64,000 nucleotides of DNA, taken from Pseudomonas poae (GTDB lineage Bacteria > Pseudomonadota > Gammaproteobacteria > Pseudomonadales > Pseudomonadaceae). The translations under genes and the position numbers were made by a program. The stretch is taken from assembly GCA_004000515.1 (NCBI GenBank), contig CP034537.1:1488001-1552000 (forward strand), written 5' to 3'. Positions 35,638 to 46,726 of this stretch are shown here, in pieces (within the stretch, counting starts at the first letter, position 1; every line of letters begins with the position of its first letter). The notes beneath the pieces were generated by a model. That model had not been told where the DNA came from and made no database searches. It saw only the letters and a list, made by a program, of their open reading frames with translations.

Positions 35638-38510
35638 ATGACCCTTAGCACCGACCTGTTCGGCCCCTCGGTGGCGCCCGCGCAGGTTATCCGCAAACAT
35701 TACGCCACTGAGATGGCCGTCGAACGCACGCGCCTGCTGTATCAAGGCTCGTTGCTGCCTACCTTATTAATGCTGGTCAATGGTTTGGTCTGCGCCTGGC
35801 TGTTGTGGAACCCCAAGCAATACCTGCTCGACAGCATCTGGCTGGTCTGGCTGCTCGCGTTGGTGGCCATGCGTGTGATCCAGGTGGCGGCCTTCGATTC
35901 GGCCATGCCCAGCCGCCAGGCGCAGCCGGTCTGGCGACGCATGTTCATGCTGGGCTCGGCGGTCAGCGGGCTGACCTTGGCCATCGCCGCCATTGCACTG
36001 GTGCCGGTGGACAGCTTTATGCAACAGGCCTGGGTGTTCGGCCTGATCGGCGCCGCAACGCTGTCGGCCAGCGTGGCCTACGCCGTGAGTCTGCCGGCAT
36101 TCCTGTCGTTTGCCTTGCCGTGCCTGGTGCCGGCTATCGCCTACCTGTTCTGGAATGGCGCCCCGCAGCAGCAGGGCTGGGGCGTGCTTGGCCTGATTTT
36201 GCTGGCCTCCTTGAGCCTGGTGGCGTGGCAGGTCAACCGCCTGATCCAGCGCGGGCTATTGCGACGCTTTCAGAACCAGGCGTTGATCGAGCATCTACAG
36301 AAGGCCCAGCAGCGCAGCGAGCAGTTGAATCTGGAGTTGGTGCGTGAAGTCGAGCAACGTCGCCAGGTCGAGCAGGAACTGCGCGATGCACAAATCGGCC
36401 TGCAGGACCGCGTGGCGCAACGCAGCCAGGAACTGGACGCCGCCAGCCTTGCCTTGAACAAAAGCGAAGCGCGCCTGGCCATGGCCCTGCAAGCCAGTGA
36501 ACTGGGCCTGTGGGACTGGAACCTGCAGACCGACGAAGTCCACCACACCCAGCTCAAAGAGCTGTTCGGCCTGGAGCCCGAGTACGTTACGGCCATGCTC
36601 AGCCATCTCAAGCCGCGCCTGCACCCCGAAGACTTGCCGCTGCTCAAGCGCGCCCTGGTGGAGCACCTCAAGGGCCGCAGCGAGGATTATCAGGTGGAAT
36701 ACCGCGTGCGCCACGGCGATGGCCACTGGGTATGGATTGAAGACCGTGGTCGCGCTGTGGAGCGTTCACCCAGCGGGCGAGTGACGCGAATGCTCGGCAC
36801 GCGCCGGGATATCAGTGCCGACAAGGCGCTGGAAGAACAGCAGCGCCTGGCGTCGACGGTGTTCGAGGCCGCCAGTGAAGGTATCGTGATTCTTGACCCG
36901 AACTATGTGTTGGTTGCCGTGAACCAGGCGTTCAGTCGCGTGACGGGTTTTGATATCGACGACATGATCGGTCGCAATGTGGTGGAACTGCCTAGCAGCC
37001 GCGATGCCCGCCGGCACTTTCCGGTGATCCGCCAGGCGTTGCTCAGCCATGGCACCTGGCAGGGCGAGCTGGTGGAAACGCGCAAGAACGGCGAGCTGTA
37101 CCCGCAGTGGCTGCAACTGAATGTGGTGCGCGATATTCGCGGAAAGTCAGCCATATCGTGGGCTTCTTCGCCGATCTGTCGGCGCGTCGCGAATCCGAAG
37201 AGCGCATGCGCTACCTCACGCACTACGACGAATTGACCGGCCTGGCCAACCGCTCGCTGTTCCGCGAGCGGCTGCGCGAGGCTCATGCGCGGGTGCGCCA
37301 GGGCGGGCGTAGCCTGGCGTTGCTGCATATCAACCTGGACCGCTTCAAGCTGCTCAATGACAGCCTGGGCCATGAAGTCGCCGACCAGTTGCTGCAGAAA
37401 ATGGCGCGACGTTTGATCAATGCCTTGCCTGAAGCCGACACCATTGCGCGCTTGTCCGGGGATGAGTTTGCCGTGCTGTTCGACGCCTACGGCAACCTGT
37501 CGAGCCTGGCACGAGTAGCCACACGACTGCTGGCCAAGCTGCGGGTGCCGGTGACGGTGGAAGGGCATGAGTTGGTGGTGAGTGCCTCGATGGGGGTCAG
37601 TCTTTTACCGGATAACGCGCGGGAAATTTCCGCGTTGGTCAGCCAATCGAACATGGCCATGCAGCATGCCAAGCACCTGGGCGGCAATAACTTCCAGTTC
37701 TACACCGACAGCCTGCAAGCCAGCACCCTGGAGCGTTTGCAGCTGGAAAACCATTTGCGCAAGGCCATCGAAGAGCGCCAGCTTACGGTCTTCTACCAAC
37801 CCAAACTATGCCTGGCCACCGGCAAGCTCAACGCGGCCGAGGCGCTGATTCGTTGGGAGCATCCGCAGTGGGGCATGGTGCCGCCAGGCGATTTTATTGG
37901 TCTGGCCGAAGAGACCGGGCTGATCGTACCGCTGGGCGAATTCGTGCTGCGCCAGGCCTGCTGGCAGGCCTGTGAGTGGCAGCGCCAGGGGTTGGCGCCG
38001 ATCCGGGTGTCGGTGAACCTGTCGGTGCATCAACTGCGCCAGGGCAAGTTGGTCAGCCTGGTTCGCCAGGTGCTGGAAGAAACCGGCCTGGACCCGCAGT
38101 ACCTCGAGCTGGAACTGACCGAGAGCCAATTGCTCGACAGCGTTGAACACATCATCGCGACCTTCCAGCAACTGCGGGACCTGGGCGTGAAGCTGGCCAT
38201 CGATGACTTCGGCACCGGCTACTCCTCCCTCAGTTACCTCAAGCGTATTCCCGTGGACTACGTGAAGATCGACCAGACCTTCATTCGTGGGCTGGGTCAG
38301 GGTCGCGAGGACGCGGCGATCACTCGGGCGATCATCGCCATGGCTCACGGCTTGGCATTGAAAGTGGTGGCTGAGGGCGTGGAGGATCAGCAGCAGCTGG
38401 ACTTCCTGCGGGGGGAACGTTGCGATGAAGTACAGGGCTACCTGATCAGCCGGCCGATGCAGGCCGATGGCTTGGCAGAATTGTTACGGAAAAATGCAGA
38501 TTTTCCTTAG
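35638..38510 (+). CDS. GGDEF-EAL c-di-GMP protein with membrane sensor and PAS domains (one-base frameshift)
   Basis: A base is missing in the A-run at 37143-37145; repaired the product is 957 aa. Order: N-terminal membrane region with about six helices (30-205), coiled coil (210-280), PAS/PAC domain (290-400; LGLWDWNLQTDEVHH), second PAS (~405-520), GGDEF domain (~535-690), EAL domain (~700-950). The GGDEF signature is RLSGDEFAV (first Gly to Ser). The EAL domain is complete: EALIRWEHP, ELTESQLLD, DDFGTGYSSL, KIDQTFI, EGVED. It probably hydrolyses c-di-GMP, with cyclase activity uncertain. Divergent from uvrD; same neighbour order as in P. aeruginosa (from memory). Confidence 0.9.
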
Positions 38511-38608
38511 CGTAGCCCAGGGCGCCCTTGCGGCTACAAAGCCTGCGCCCTTTGATTCAGAGGGCAGCAGGGCGATTTAGTGATGCGTCGGACGGGCAAA
38601 ACGACAAT

Positions 38609-38629
38609 TCTTGTAGTATAACTACAAGC
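38609..38629. promoter_or_regulatory. HexR-type operator upstream of hexR
   Basis: TGTAGTATAACTACA (38612-38626) matches every position of the consensus known for HexR sites in gammaproteobacteria (TGTARTWWWAYTACA) and is extended by one base pair to TTGTAG...CTACAA. It lies 46 bases before the hexR start, suggesting autoregulation through 2-keto-3-deoxy-6-phosphogluconate-responsive binding. Confidence 0.75.
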
Positions 38630-38671
38630 TTGCTACATCCCTGGCCCTGCCCATAACAAGAGTCCTGCCCT

Positions 38672-39537
38672 TTGAACCTGTTGCAACATATCGCCCAGTC
38701 GCGCCACCTGTTACGCAAATCGGAACTCAAGGTTGCCGATCACGTGCTGCTTGACCCTGCGGCTGTGATGCACAGTTCCATGGCCGACCTGGCCCACAGC
38801 GTGGGCATCAGCGAGCCGACCATCGTGCGCTTTTGCCGCGCCATCGGTTGCTCCGGGTTCCAGGACTTGAAGCTCAAACTGGCCCAAAGCCTGGCTGCCG
38901 GTGCGAGCTTTGGGCAGTTCGCGATCCACGAAGACGATTCGGTCGCCGACTACAGCCTGAAAATCTTCGACACCACGCTGCACACCTTGATGGAAGTGCG
39001 CGAGAAGCTCGACCCAATCGAGCTGCAAAGGCCGTGACCGCCATGTCCCAGGCCCAGCGCGTCGAGTTCTATGGTTTCGGTGCTTCGGGCGCTGTTGCGG
39101 CGGATGCCCAGCACAAGTTCTTCCGCCTGCTGCTCACCGCAGCGGCCTACAGCGACCCGCACATGCAGGCGATGTCGGCAGTGACGTTGAAGCCTACCGA
39201 CGTGGCGATCTGCATTTCCCAGTCCGGTCGCTCCAAGGACCTGCTGATCACTGCCAACCTGGTGCGTGAAAGCGGCGCGACCCTGATTACCTTGTGCCCG
39301 AGCCAGACGCCGTTGGCGGAGCTGTCCACCGTCAACCTGGCGATCGATGTGCATGAAGACACCGAGATCTACACTCCGCTGACCTCGCGCATCGCCCACT
39401 TGGTGGTGATCGACGTACTGGCGATGGGCGTGGCCATGGCGCGCGGGCCGAGTTTGGTCAACCATCTCAAGAGCGTGAAACGCAGCTTGCGCAGCCTGCG
39501 GTTGTCACCCAAGTCCGTCAAAGCCCTCGACGACTGA
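38672..39537 (+). CDS. hexR: HexR-type MurR/RpiR regulator (one-base frameshift; TTG start)
   Basis: A base is missing in the A-run at 39027-39029; repaired the product is 288 aa starting at TTG (38672). N-terminal helix-turn-helix of the RpiR family (SSMADLAHSVGISEPTIVRF) and C-terminal SIS sugar-phosphate-binding domain (VEFYGFGASGAVAADAQHKF; CISQSGRSKDLL). HexR controls Entner-Doudoroff and central carbon genes. Pseudomonas has a second HexR by the zwf/edd genes, so this is a paralogue whose regulon is less certain. The perfect HexR-like palindrome upstream supports the family assignment. Confidence 0.85.
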
Positions 39538-39643
39538 CAGGTTGGCCGCAGTCCAATGTTCACTCTTTTGTAATACGTGTGCCGCCAAACCGTAACCGCC
39601 CAAGGCCATCCTGAGCTCCCGTACTCGCATTGGGAGACTCGAA

Positions 39644-39841
39644 ATGGCCCGTCCCTACGAAGACAGCAACAGCGCCGTAAAAACCCGTCGTCAGCAGGAA
39701 GACCAGCGCCGCATGGCGTTCCGTCGCGCAATCGAAGACCGTTGTGAAGAGCGCCAATTGCTCCAAAGCATCAGTGACTACCCGGAACTGCATTGGCAGG
39801 CACCCGTGGCTGCCCAGCGAAACGTTCAGCCAGCGCGCTGA
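39644..39841 (+). CDS. Small basic conserved Pseudomonas protein (PA3496-like)
   Basis: Protein of 65 aa, highly charged (ten Arg): starts MARPYEDSNSAVKTRRQQED and continues with RRMAFRRAIEDRCEERQLLQ. I recall small Pseudomonas proteins of this type annotated as PA3496 family, putative envelope integrity. GGGAGA lies 10 bases before the ATG. The last 71 bases overlap the 3' end of the convergent LysR gene. No membrane segment or signal. Function unknown. Confidence 0.7.
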   Translation: MARPYEDSNSAVKTRRQQEDQRRMAFRRAIEDRCEERQLLQSISDYPELHWQAPVAAQRNVQPAR

Positions 39842-40745
39842 TCTGCACCCGCTCGCTGCGGATAAAGCCCAGGAACGCATGGGCCACCGGTGACAGGCGT
39901 TTGGCCTTGGCCTGCACCAGGCACCAGCTGCGGTACAGCGGCAGTTCCTCCACCGGCAGCTCTTTGAGTCCGCCGGTGGCCAGCTCCATGTTGACCGCGT
40001 GACGCGTCAGCAGGGCCACGCCCAATCCCGCGCATACACACTCACGCTGCGCCTCGGCCGAGGCCACTTCCACCGTTTGGGTGAAGTGCACGCGTTTTTC
40101 CTTGAAATACTCCTCGCAGGCCAGCCGTGTGCCGGAACCCGATTCGCGGATCAGCAGCGTGTAGGGCTCAAGGTCTTGCAGGCGCAGCGGGCCTTGCAGG
40201 CTCAAGGGGTGATCGAGCGGCGCCACCGCAACGATTGGGTTGTTGAGAAACGGCAGGAATTCCAGGCCCATGTCTTGGGGCACCATGGACATGATCACCA
40301 GGTCATCCCGGTTGTCCGAAAGCCTGCGGATCACCTGGCCGCGATTGACCACCGTCAGGTGCAATTGCACCTCCGGATGCTGACGCTTGAAGGCGGCAAA
40401 CAGGTGCGGCACGAAGTACTTGGCGCTGGATTCAATCGCCAGTTTCAACTGGCCCTGCAGTGAGCCCTGCATGTCCGACAGCTGCATGTCGAGGTTTTCC
40501 AGGCGCCCGAAAATATCGCGACTGGCTCGCTGCAGCGCTTCGGCGGCCTCGGTCATATAGAGTTTTTTGCCAACATAGTCGAACAGCGGCTGGCCGATCA
40601 GCTCTTCCAGCTGACGAATTTGTAGGCTTACGGCCGGTTGTGTGAGGGACATTTCCTCGGCAGCGCGACTGTACGAACGCAAATCGCACACTTCATTGAA
40701 GATCTGCAATTGACGCAATGTCATACGCATCAATGACTTACGCAT
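39771..40745 (-). CDS. pycR: LysR-family regulator of pyruvate carboxylase (PycR)
   Basis: Protein of 324 aa. Winged helix-turn-helix at residues 8-65 (LRQLQIFNEVCDLRSYSRAA; LTQPAVSLQIRQLEELIGQP), effector-binding domain from ~95 (KLAIESSAKYFVPHLFAAFK). AAGGAA precedes the ATG at 40745; an alternative Met is six residues in. Divergent from pycA with a palindrome between them, matching the known PycR-pycA-oadA arrangement of P. aeruginosa. The C-terminus overlaps the PA3496-like gene on the other strand. Confidence 0.88.
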   Translation of the reverse strand: MRKSLMRMTLRQLQIFNEVCDLRSYSRAAEEMSLTQPAVSLQIRQLEELIGQPLFDYVGKKLYMTEAAEALQRASRDIFGRLENLDMQLSDMQGSLQGQLKLAIESSAKYFVPHLFAAFKRQHPEVQLHLTVVNRGQVIRRLSDNRDDLVIMSMVPQDMGLEFLPFLNNPIVAVAPLDHPLSLQGPLRLQDLEPYTLLIRESGSGTRLACEEYFKEKRVHFTQTVEVASAEAQRECVCAGLGVALLTRHAVNMELATGGLKELPVEELPLYRSWCLVQAKAKRLSPVAHAFLGFIRSERVQISALAERFAGQPRVPANAVPGSH

Positions 40746-40782
40746 ATTTCAATTCCTTTCGCCCGAGGCCGTTCGGCCAACT

Positions 40783-40798
40783 ATAAGTCTTTACTTAT
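40783..40798. promoter_or_regulatory. Candidate LysR operator palindrome
   Basis: ATAAGTCTTTACTTAT is a perfect 6-bp inverted repeat with a 4-base spacer, 38 bases upstream of the pycR start and ~145 bases upstream of pycA. AT-rich dyads of this kind are usual in LysR-controlled divergent promoters. The rest of the 196-base gap is AT-rich but shows no clear sigma-70 pair. Confidence 0.5.
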
Positions 40799-40941
40799 GC
40801 ATGACCCAATAATTATTGATTTTTGTTAATCCCTCTGCGGGCTTAGTGTGTGTCTCGCGACTGTCATGAAACATTTGGTCACGCGCCGACCCGGGTCTAG
40901 TGGGTCGAAGAACGCAGCAATCGGCTCAAGGGAATTTCCAA

Positions 40942-42356
40942 GTGATAAAAAAGATCCTGATCGCCAACCGTGGTGAGATTGCCGTACGAATCGTGCGTGC
41001 CTGCGCCGAGATGGGCATTCGCTCGGTCGCGGTCTACTCCGACGCCGACCGCCACGCGTTGCACGTCAAACGTGCCGACGAGGCCCACAGCATTGGTGCC
41101 GAGCCCCTGGCCGGTTACCTGAACCCGCGCAAGCTGGTGAACCTGGCCGTGGAAACCGGTTGTGATGCGCTGCACCCTGGCTATGGCTTTCTGTCGGAAA
41201 ACGCCGAACTGGCGGACATCTGTGCCGAACGTGGGGTGAAATTCATCGGCCCGTCCGCTGAAGTGATTCGCCGCATGGGCGACAAGACCGAAGCGCGCCG
41301 CAGCATGATCAAGGCCGGCGTACCGGTGACGCCTGGCACTGAAGGCAACGTCGCCGACATCGCCGAGGCCCTTACCGAAGGCGACCGCATCGGTTACCCG
41401 GTCATGCTCAAGGCCACCTCCGGTGGTGGCGGTCGCGGTATCCGTCGTTGCAACAGCCGCGAAGAACTTGAACAAGCCTTCCCCGCGTCATCTCCGAAGC
41501 CACCAAGGCCTTCGGTTCGGCGGAAGTATTCCTGGAAAAATGCATCGTCAATCCCAAGCACATCGAGGCGCAGATCCTCGGTGACAGCTTTGGCAACGTG
41601 GTGCATCTGTTCGAGCGCGATTGCTCGATCCAGCGTCGCAACCAGAAGCTCATCGAAATCGCCCCAAGTCCGCAGCTGACCCCGGAACAGCGCGCCTACA
41701 TCGGCGATCTGTCGGTGCGTGCCGCCAAGGCCGTGGGCTACGAGAACGCCGGCACCGTGGAGTTCCTGCTCGCCGAGGGCGAGGTGTACTTCATGGAGAT
41801 GAACACCCGGGTGCAGGTGGAACACACCATCACCGAAGAAATCACCGGTATCGACATCGTCCGTGAGCAAATTCGCATCGCCTCGGGCCTGCCGCTGTCG
41901 GTGAAACAGGAAGACATCCAGCACCGTGGTTTCGCGTTGCAGTTTCGTATCAACGCCGAAGACCCGAAGAACAACTTCCTGCCGAGCTTCGGCAAGATCA
42001 CCCGTTACTACGCCCCGGGCGGTCCCGGCGTGCGTACCGACACGGCGATCTATACCGGTTACACCATCCCGCCGTTCTACGACTCCATGTGCCTGAAACT
42101 GGTGGTGTGGGCGTTGACCTGGGAAGAAGCCATGGACCGTGGCCTGCGCGCCCTGGACGACATGCGCCTGCAAGGCGTGAAGACCACCGCCGCCTATTAC
42201 CAGGAAATTTTGCGTAACCCGGAATTCCGTAGCGGTCAGTTCAACACGAGTTTTGTGGAAAGCCACCCTGAGCTGACCAACTACTCGATCAAGCGCAAAC
42301 CCGAAGAGCTGGCCCTGGCCATCGCCGCCGCCATCGCCGCCCACGCAGGCCTGTGA
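40942..42356 (+). CDS. pycA: Pyruvate carboxylase subunit A (biotin carboxylase; one-base frameshift)
   Basis: A C is missing at 41481-41484; repaired the product is 471 aa. The start is GTG at 42 bases past 40900 (40942), supported by GGGAA 10 bases upstream and by the invariant IKKILIANRGEIAVRIVRAC. ATP-grasp motifs: KATSGGGGRGIRR, FLEKCIVNPKHIEAQILGD, HLFERDCSIQRRNQKLIE, FMEMNTRVQVEHT. It carboxylates the biotin on subunit B using ATP and bicarbonate, feeding oxaloacetate synthesis. Eleven bases separate it from oadA. Confidence 0.94.
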
Positions 42357-42367
42357 GGAATATAAGA

Positions 42368-44175
42368 ATGAGCAAGAAGATCTTCGTAACCGACACCATC
42401 CTGCGCGACGCTCACCAATCGTTGCTGGCCACCCGCATGCGCACTGATGACATGCTGCCGATCTGCGACAAGCTCGACAAAGTCGGCTACTGGTCCCTTG
42501 AAGTCTGGGGCGGCGCGACCTTTGATGCTTGCGTACGCTTCCTGAAAGAAGACCCGTGGGAGCGCCTGCGCAAACTGCGCGCCGCGTTGCCTAACACGCG
42601 CCTGCAAATGCTGCTGCGTGGCCAGAACCTGCTGGGTTACCGCCACTACAGCGACGACGTGGTCAAAGCGTTCGTCGCCAAGGCCGCCGTGAATGGTATC
42701 GACGTGTTCCGTATCTTCGATGCGATGAACGACGTGCGTAACCTGCGCGTGGCCATCGAAGCGGTGAAAGCCGCCGGCAAACACGCCCAAGGCACCATCG
42801 CCTACACCACCAGCCCGGTGCACACCGTCGAGGCCTTTGTGGCCCAGGCCAAGCAGCTGGAATCCATGGGCTGCGACTCCATCGCGATCAAGGACATGGC
42901 CGGCCTGCTGACCCCTTACGCCACCGGCGAACTGGTCAAGGCGCTGAAAGCCGAGCAGAACCTGCCGATTTTCATCCACTCCCATGACACCGCGGGTTTG
43001 GCTGCGATGTGCCAACTCAAGGCCATCGAAAACGGTGCCGACCACATCGACACCGCCATTTCCAGCTTCGCCTGGGGCACCAGCCACCCGGGCACCGAGT
43101 CGATGGTCGCCGCCCTTAAGGGCAGCGAGTTCGATACGGGCCTGAGCCTGGAGCTGCTGCAAGAGATCGGCCTGTACTTCTACGCCGTGCGCAAGAAGTA
43201 CCACCAGTTCGAAAGCGAATTCACTGCTGTCGATACCCGTGTGCAGGTCAACCAGGTACCGGGCGGGATGATTTCAACCTGGCCAACCAGTTGAAAGAGC
43301 AGGGCGCCCTCAACCGGATGAGCGAAGTGCTGGCCGAGATCCCGCGTGTGCGTGAAGACTTGGGCTTCCCGCCGCTGGTGACGCCAACGTCGCAGATCGT
43401 CGGCACCCAGGCGTTCTTCAACGTGCTGGCCGGCGAGCGCTACAAGACCATCACCAACGAAGTGAAGCTGTACCTGCAAGGCGGCTACGGCAAGGCGCCG
43501 GGCACCGTGAACGAGAAGTTGCGCCGCCAGGCCATCGGCAGCGAAGAAGTCATCGACGTGCGTCCGGCCGACCTGCTCAAGCCGGAAATGACCAAGCTGC
43601 GCGGCGAGATCGGCGCGTTGGCCAAGTCCGAAGAAGACGTGCTGACCTATGCGATGTTCCCGGACATCGGCCGCAAGTTCCTCGAAGAGCGCGACGCCGG
43701 CACCCTGGCACCGGAAGTGCTGCTGCCGATTCCTGAAGCTGGCGGCGTGGCCCGTGCCGGTGGCGAAGGCGTACCGACTGAGTTCGTCATCGACGTGCAC
43801 GGCGAAAGCTACCGCGTGGACATCACCGGTGTGGGCGTGAAGGCTGAAGGCAAGCGCCACTTCTACCCGTCCATCGACGGTATGCCGGAAGAAGTGGTGT
43901 TTGAACCGCTCAATGAATTCGTCAGCAGCGGCGGCAGCAAGCGCAAGCACGCCACCGAGCCAGGCCATGTCAGCACGGCGATGCCGGGCAATATTGTCGA
44001 TGTACTGGTCAAGGAAGGTGATGTGGTCAAGGCCGGCCAGGCGGTGTTGATCACCGAAGCCATGAAGATGGAAACCGAAGTGCAGGCAGCGATTGCCGGC
44101 AAGGTGACCGCTGTACATGTGGCCAAGGGCGACCGGGTCAACCCTGGCGAAATCCTGATTGAAATTGAAGGCTGA
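42368..44175 (+). CDS. oadA: Pyruvate carboxylase subunit B / oxaloacetate decarboxylase alpha (one-base frameshift)
   Basis: A C is missing at 43275; repaired the product is 602 aa. Carboxyltransferase TIM barrel: VTDTILRDAHQSLLATRMRT, the metal/Lys block DSIAIKDMAGLLTP and IHSHDTAG. A PYC/OADA domain follows, then a C-terminal biotinyl domain with the lipoyl-type lysine in ITEAMKMETEV. It transfers CO2 from biotin to pyruvate. No transmembrane beta or gamma subunit genes of a Na-pumping decarboxylase are present, which supports the pyruvate carboxylase role. Followed by a strong terminator. Confidence 0.94.
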
Positions 44176-44207
44176 TCCCTAGCCTTCAACGCGACCGTTT
44201 AATCCTC

Positions 44208-44231
44208 GGGGGGCAGGTGCCCCCTTTTTTT
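44208..44231 (+). terminator. Rho-independent terminator after oadA
   Basis: GGGGGCAGGTGCCCCC stem with a tight loop followed by TTTTTTT, 33 bases past the oadA stop. Clear intrinsic terminator of the pycA-oadA operon. Confidence 0.92.
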
Positions 44232-44247
44232 GCCTGGAATTTAGCGG

Positions 44248-45337
44248 TCAGGCATTGCGTTTGAAGCTGACGAAAACGCCGTCTTGCGTGTAGTTCAATA
44301 CCGGCGTCAGGGTTTTCAGGTTGCTGGTGATTTCGCTGAATTGGCCTTCAATCTGCTTGGCTTCGATGATGCGTACGGGCTTTGAGAGAAGCGCATCACT
44401 TTCTTTTTTCACCTGAATATTCAGCGTGGCGCCACTCAAGTTGGCGCTGTTGCCCACGCTCAAGGTTTTGTCGGTTCCTGGAGTGAAGTCCAGGTTGAAC
44501 CGACCTGCATGCGCAGGTCGTTGTTGATGCGGGTGGCGGGGCTCATTCGCAATGTGCCCGCGACATCGAGGTTGGCGACCGTGCCGCCGGAGTAGGTAGC
44601 CTCTGGCTCGACAGTCATCGACCCGCCGATCGTGCTGTGATTGATCAGCGTTGCATCGCTATAGACCTTGCCTTGCTGGTTGGCCTCAACGGCACCGGTG
44701 AGGGTCCAGGTGCCGGTGGCTACCCACAGGTGCTGCATCTGTTTAGCGCCGTCGAACGTGCCGCCTTTGTCGTCCTCCAGGATCACTTGGTTGGTGCCGC
44801 TGCCACCGTCTACTGCACCGTGGAACCGGCTCCCGTGCTTGATGATCAAGGTGTCGTCGCCACCGCCCATGTCCATCGCTATCCCATTGCCTCCCGCAAT
44901 CAAGCCGTGGTTGACGACCTCATCGGCCTTGTCGCCGTTGAGCTTTACGCCATGGCCATTGTTGCAACGAATGACCCCATGGTTCTCAAGCCAAACCGAC
45001 GCCAGGCCACTGCCGCGCAGGCCATCGTTGTTGCCGGTGATCGACCCGGTTGCGCTGTTGATGAGTTCGATGCCGCGCAAGGAGGCGCTGGCTCCCGGTT
45101 TTGTTTCGGCTGGGAGCAGGCTGGCGAACGTGTCGAGGTCCATCGTTCGATTCATGGACTGGTTGCAGGTCACGGAGATGAGGCTGGTCTTGAAGGTACT
45201 GGCCTTGGGGGTAAGTGGCGGCCGATCAGGCACGGGTTCGGGGCTGCAGCGGCGCTCTTCACTGCCTGGATGATTGGCTGGGCGCCATAGGTCAGCAATG
45301 CGTTGAAGGGCGCGAAGTAGGGAAGTGTCAGTAGCAT
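44248..45337 (-). CDS. Autotransporter passenger-like beta-helix protein without barrel (two one-base frameshifts)
   Basis: Missing bases at 44498 and 45234 break the frame; repaired the product is 363 aa from the ATG at 45337 (AGAGGT at -14). It has short repeats typical of AidA/pertactin passengers: IELINSATGSITGNNDGLRG, VWLENHGVIRCNNGHGVKLN, NHGLIAGGNGIAMDMGGGDD, then TGAVEANQQGKVYSDATLIN and NDLRMQVGFNLDFTPGTDK. No beta-barrel or final aromatic residue; it ends VFVSFKRNA. The N-terminus MLLTLPYFAPFNALLTYGAQ is hydrophobic but a poor signal peptide. It follows the barrel gene by 110 bases and has a similar leader hairpin. A detached passenger or a degraded paralogue are both possible. Confidence 0.65.
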
Positions 45338-45340
45338 GGT

Positions 45341-45369
45341 AGTCCGACCTCTTGTGAGCAGGAGGCCGG
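45341..45369 (-). promoter_or_regulatory. Leader hairpin covering the Shine-Dalgarno of the passenger-like gene
   Basis: In the mRNA, CCGGCCUC (45369-45362) pairs with GAGGUCGG (45351-45344) with one G-U wobble; the right arm contains the AGAGGU ribosome binding site. The same architecture occurs before the barrel gene at 46727-46752, with similar flanking sequence (TAGCGAGGG, TGTCAGGC on the plus strand). Confidence 0.65.
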
Positions 45370-45447
45370 AATATAGCGAGGGAACAGGCCCCTGAATGTC
45401 AGGCGCGCTGCTTTGTGCCTGCGGGAGAAGTCATCCAGTAAAGGCGG

Positions 45448-46721
45448 TTAAAACGCCATCTTCCACTCACCCATCAGCCCTTGGCTGCGACTGCTGGTAC
45501 CTGATTCACCTGTGTAGGTGAGGCCCACGCTGTGCTCGGTTGACAGTGCGAGGTTCAAGCCGGCCCGCAAGCTCAGGCTGTTGCGGTCCAGTGCGGCCCC
45601 GTCGATGGTGAAGTCATCGATGAGTCCGGGTGCATGCCGATAGGACTGGCGCACTTGGCTGTCGACGCCGCCGTAGAGGTGTTTCCAGCCGGTGCTCAAG
45701 TGAGGGCTGAGGGTCATCCGGTTATCGAACCGGTACAGCGTGGCAAGGCGCAGGCCAAAGGTACTGCTGAAGTTTTGCTGCGTTTGCGGGCCGACGTTCA
45801 ATGCGCTTATACCTCCCTGTTCCTTGAAGCTGTCGCGGTGATAGCGCTGGTAGCCGAGGCTGGCGAAGGGCTCGACGCTGAGCGCTTCATCGCCTAACTG
45901 GTAGCCCAGTTCAGAGAACAAGGTCTGGCTTTGGGCACTGTATTTGCCCTTGAGTTGTTCCTTGTAATTGAGCAGCTCGACGTTGCGTTTGTTCTGCCCC
46001 CCATGGTTGCTGTAGATCGCCCCCAGGCGCAGGGCCAGGGGGCCGTCCTGGCGCACGGCGTAGCCACCCAGGTGCCAGCTGTCCAATTCGCCGGAAAACC
46101 GTTGGGCATCCAACTTGGTGGTGGACTTTGCACCCATCACACCAGCGCGCCAGGCGTGGTCCAACGCCCAGTCGGCGCCCAGCAACAGGCCTTGGGTGCC
46201 GTATTTCAGGCCGGCGCTACCGCTCTGGGTGCCATCGTTGCCCAGACTTTGCACCCAGAAGTGGCCGTCCTCATCGACCGCCAGCGTGCGCAGAGTGGAG
46301 AGCAACTGGTTGCTGATGTGTTGCGTGGTGTTTTGGGTTGCGCCGGCGAGGTTGGCATTTTGGCTGCCGGCAATTTGTTCAAGGGCTGCTCCCATGCCTC
46401 CCGGGGCCTGGGCAAGCTCGTCCCCGAGCTTTTCCAGCGCCTTGATCTCTTCGGAGGTCAGCTCGCCAGACTCGAGCAAGCGATTCAGTGCGGGCTCCAG
46501 CACTTGGGCGACCTGGCGACCATTGTGGGTAGTGGCCTGGTTGTAGAAGTAGCCGTCGATAGGGTCGCGCTCAATAACCGGCTCATACGATGCATAGCTG
46601 TAATCGGGCAGCCCAACTGGAAGCTGAACGGGCGTGCCGGCCTGTGCCTGGATGAGTTGAGCGCTGGCAACACCCATCAAAAGGATGATGCTGCGTGCGA
46701 GTTGCTTGAGTGAAAGGGCAT
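45448..46721 (-). CDS. Autotransporter beta-barrel protein with short N-terminal region (one-base frameshift)
   Basis: A base is missing in the A-run at 46713-46715; repaired the product is 424 aa starting MPFSLKQLARSIILLMGVAS, a good signal peptide ending at about 28 (LIQAQA). Residues ~30-135 form a short linker with helical content (LTSEEIKALEKLGDELAQAP; NQLLSTLRTLAVDEDGHFWV). A 12-strand autotransporter barrel of ~290 residues follows (GLKYGTQGLLLGADWALDHA) and ends GLMGEWKMAF with C-terminal Phe, the BAM signal. It has no classical passenger. It inserts in the outer membrane. The downstream passenger-like gene may supply the missing half. Confidence 0.8.
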
Positions 46722-46726
46722 GAAAT

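Noticed and set aside
38609..38629. Third Zur box
   Set aside because: TTGTAGTATAACTACAA shares GTATAAC with the Zur sites, but its outer half-sites are TGTAG/CTACA, matching HexR and not Zur.
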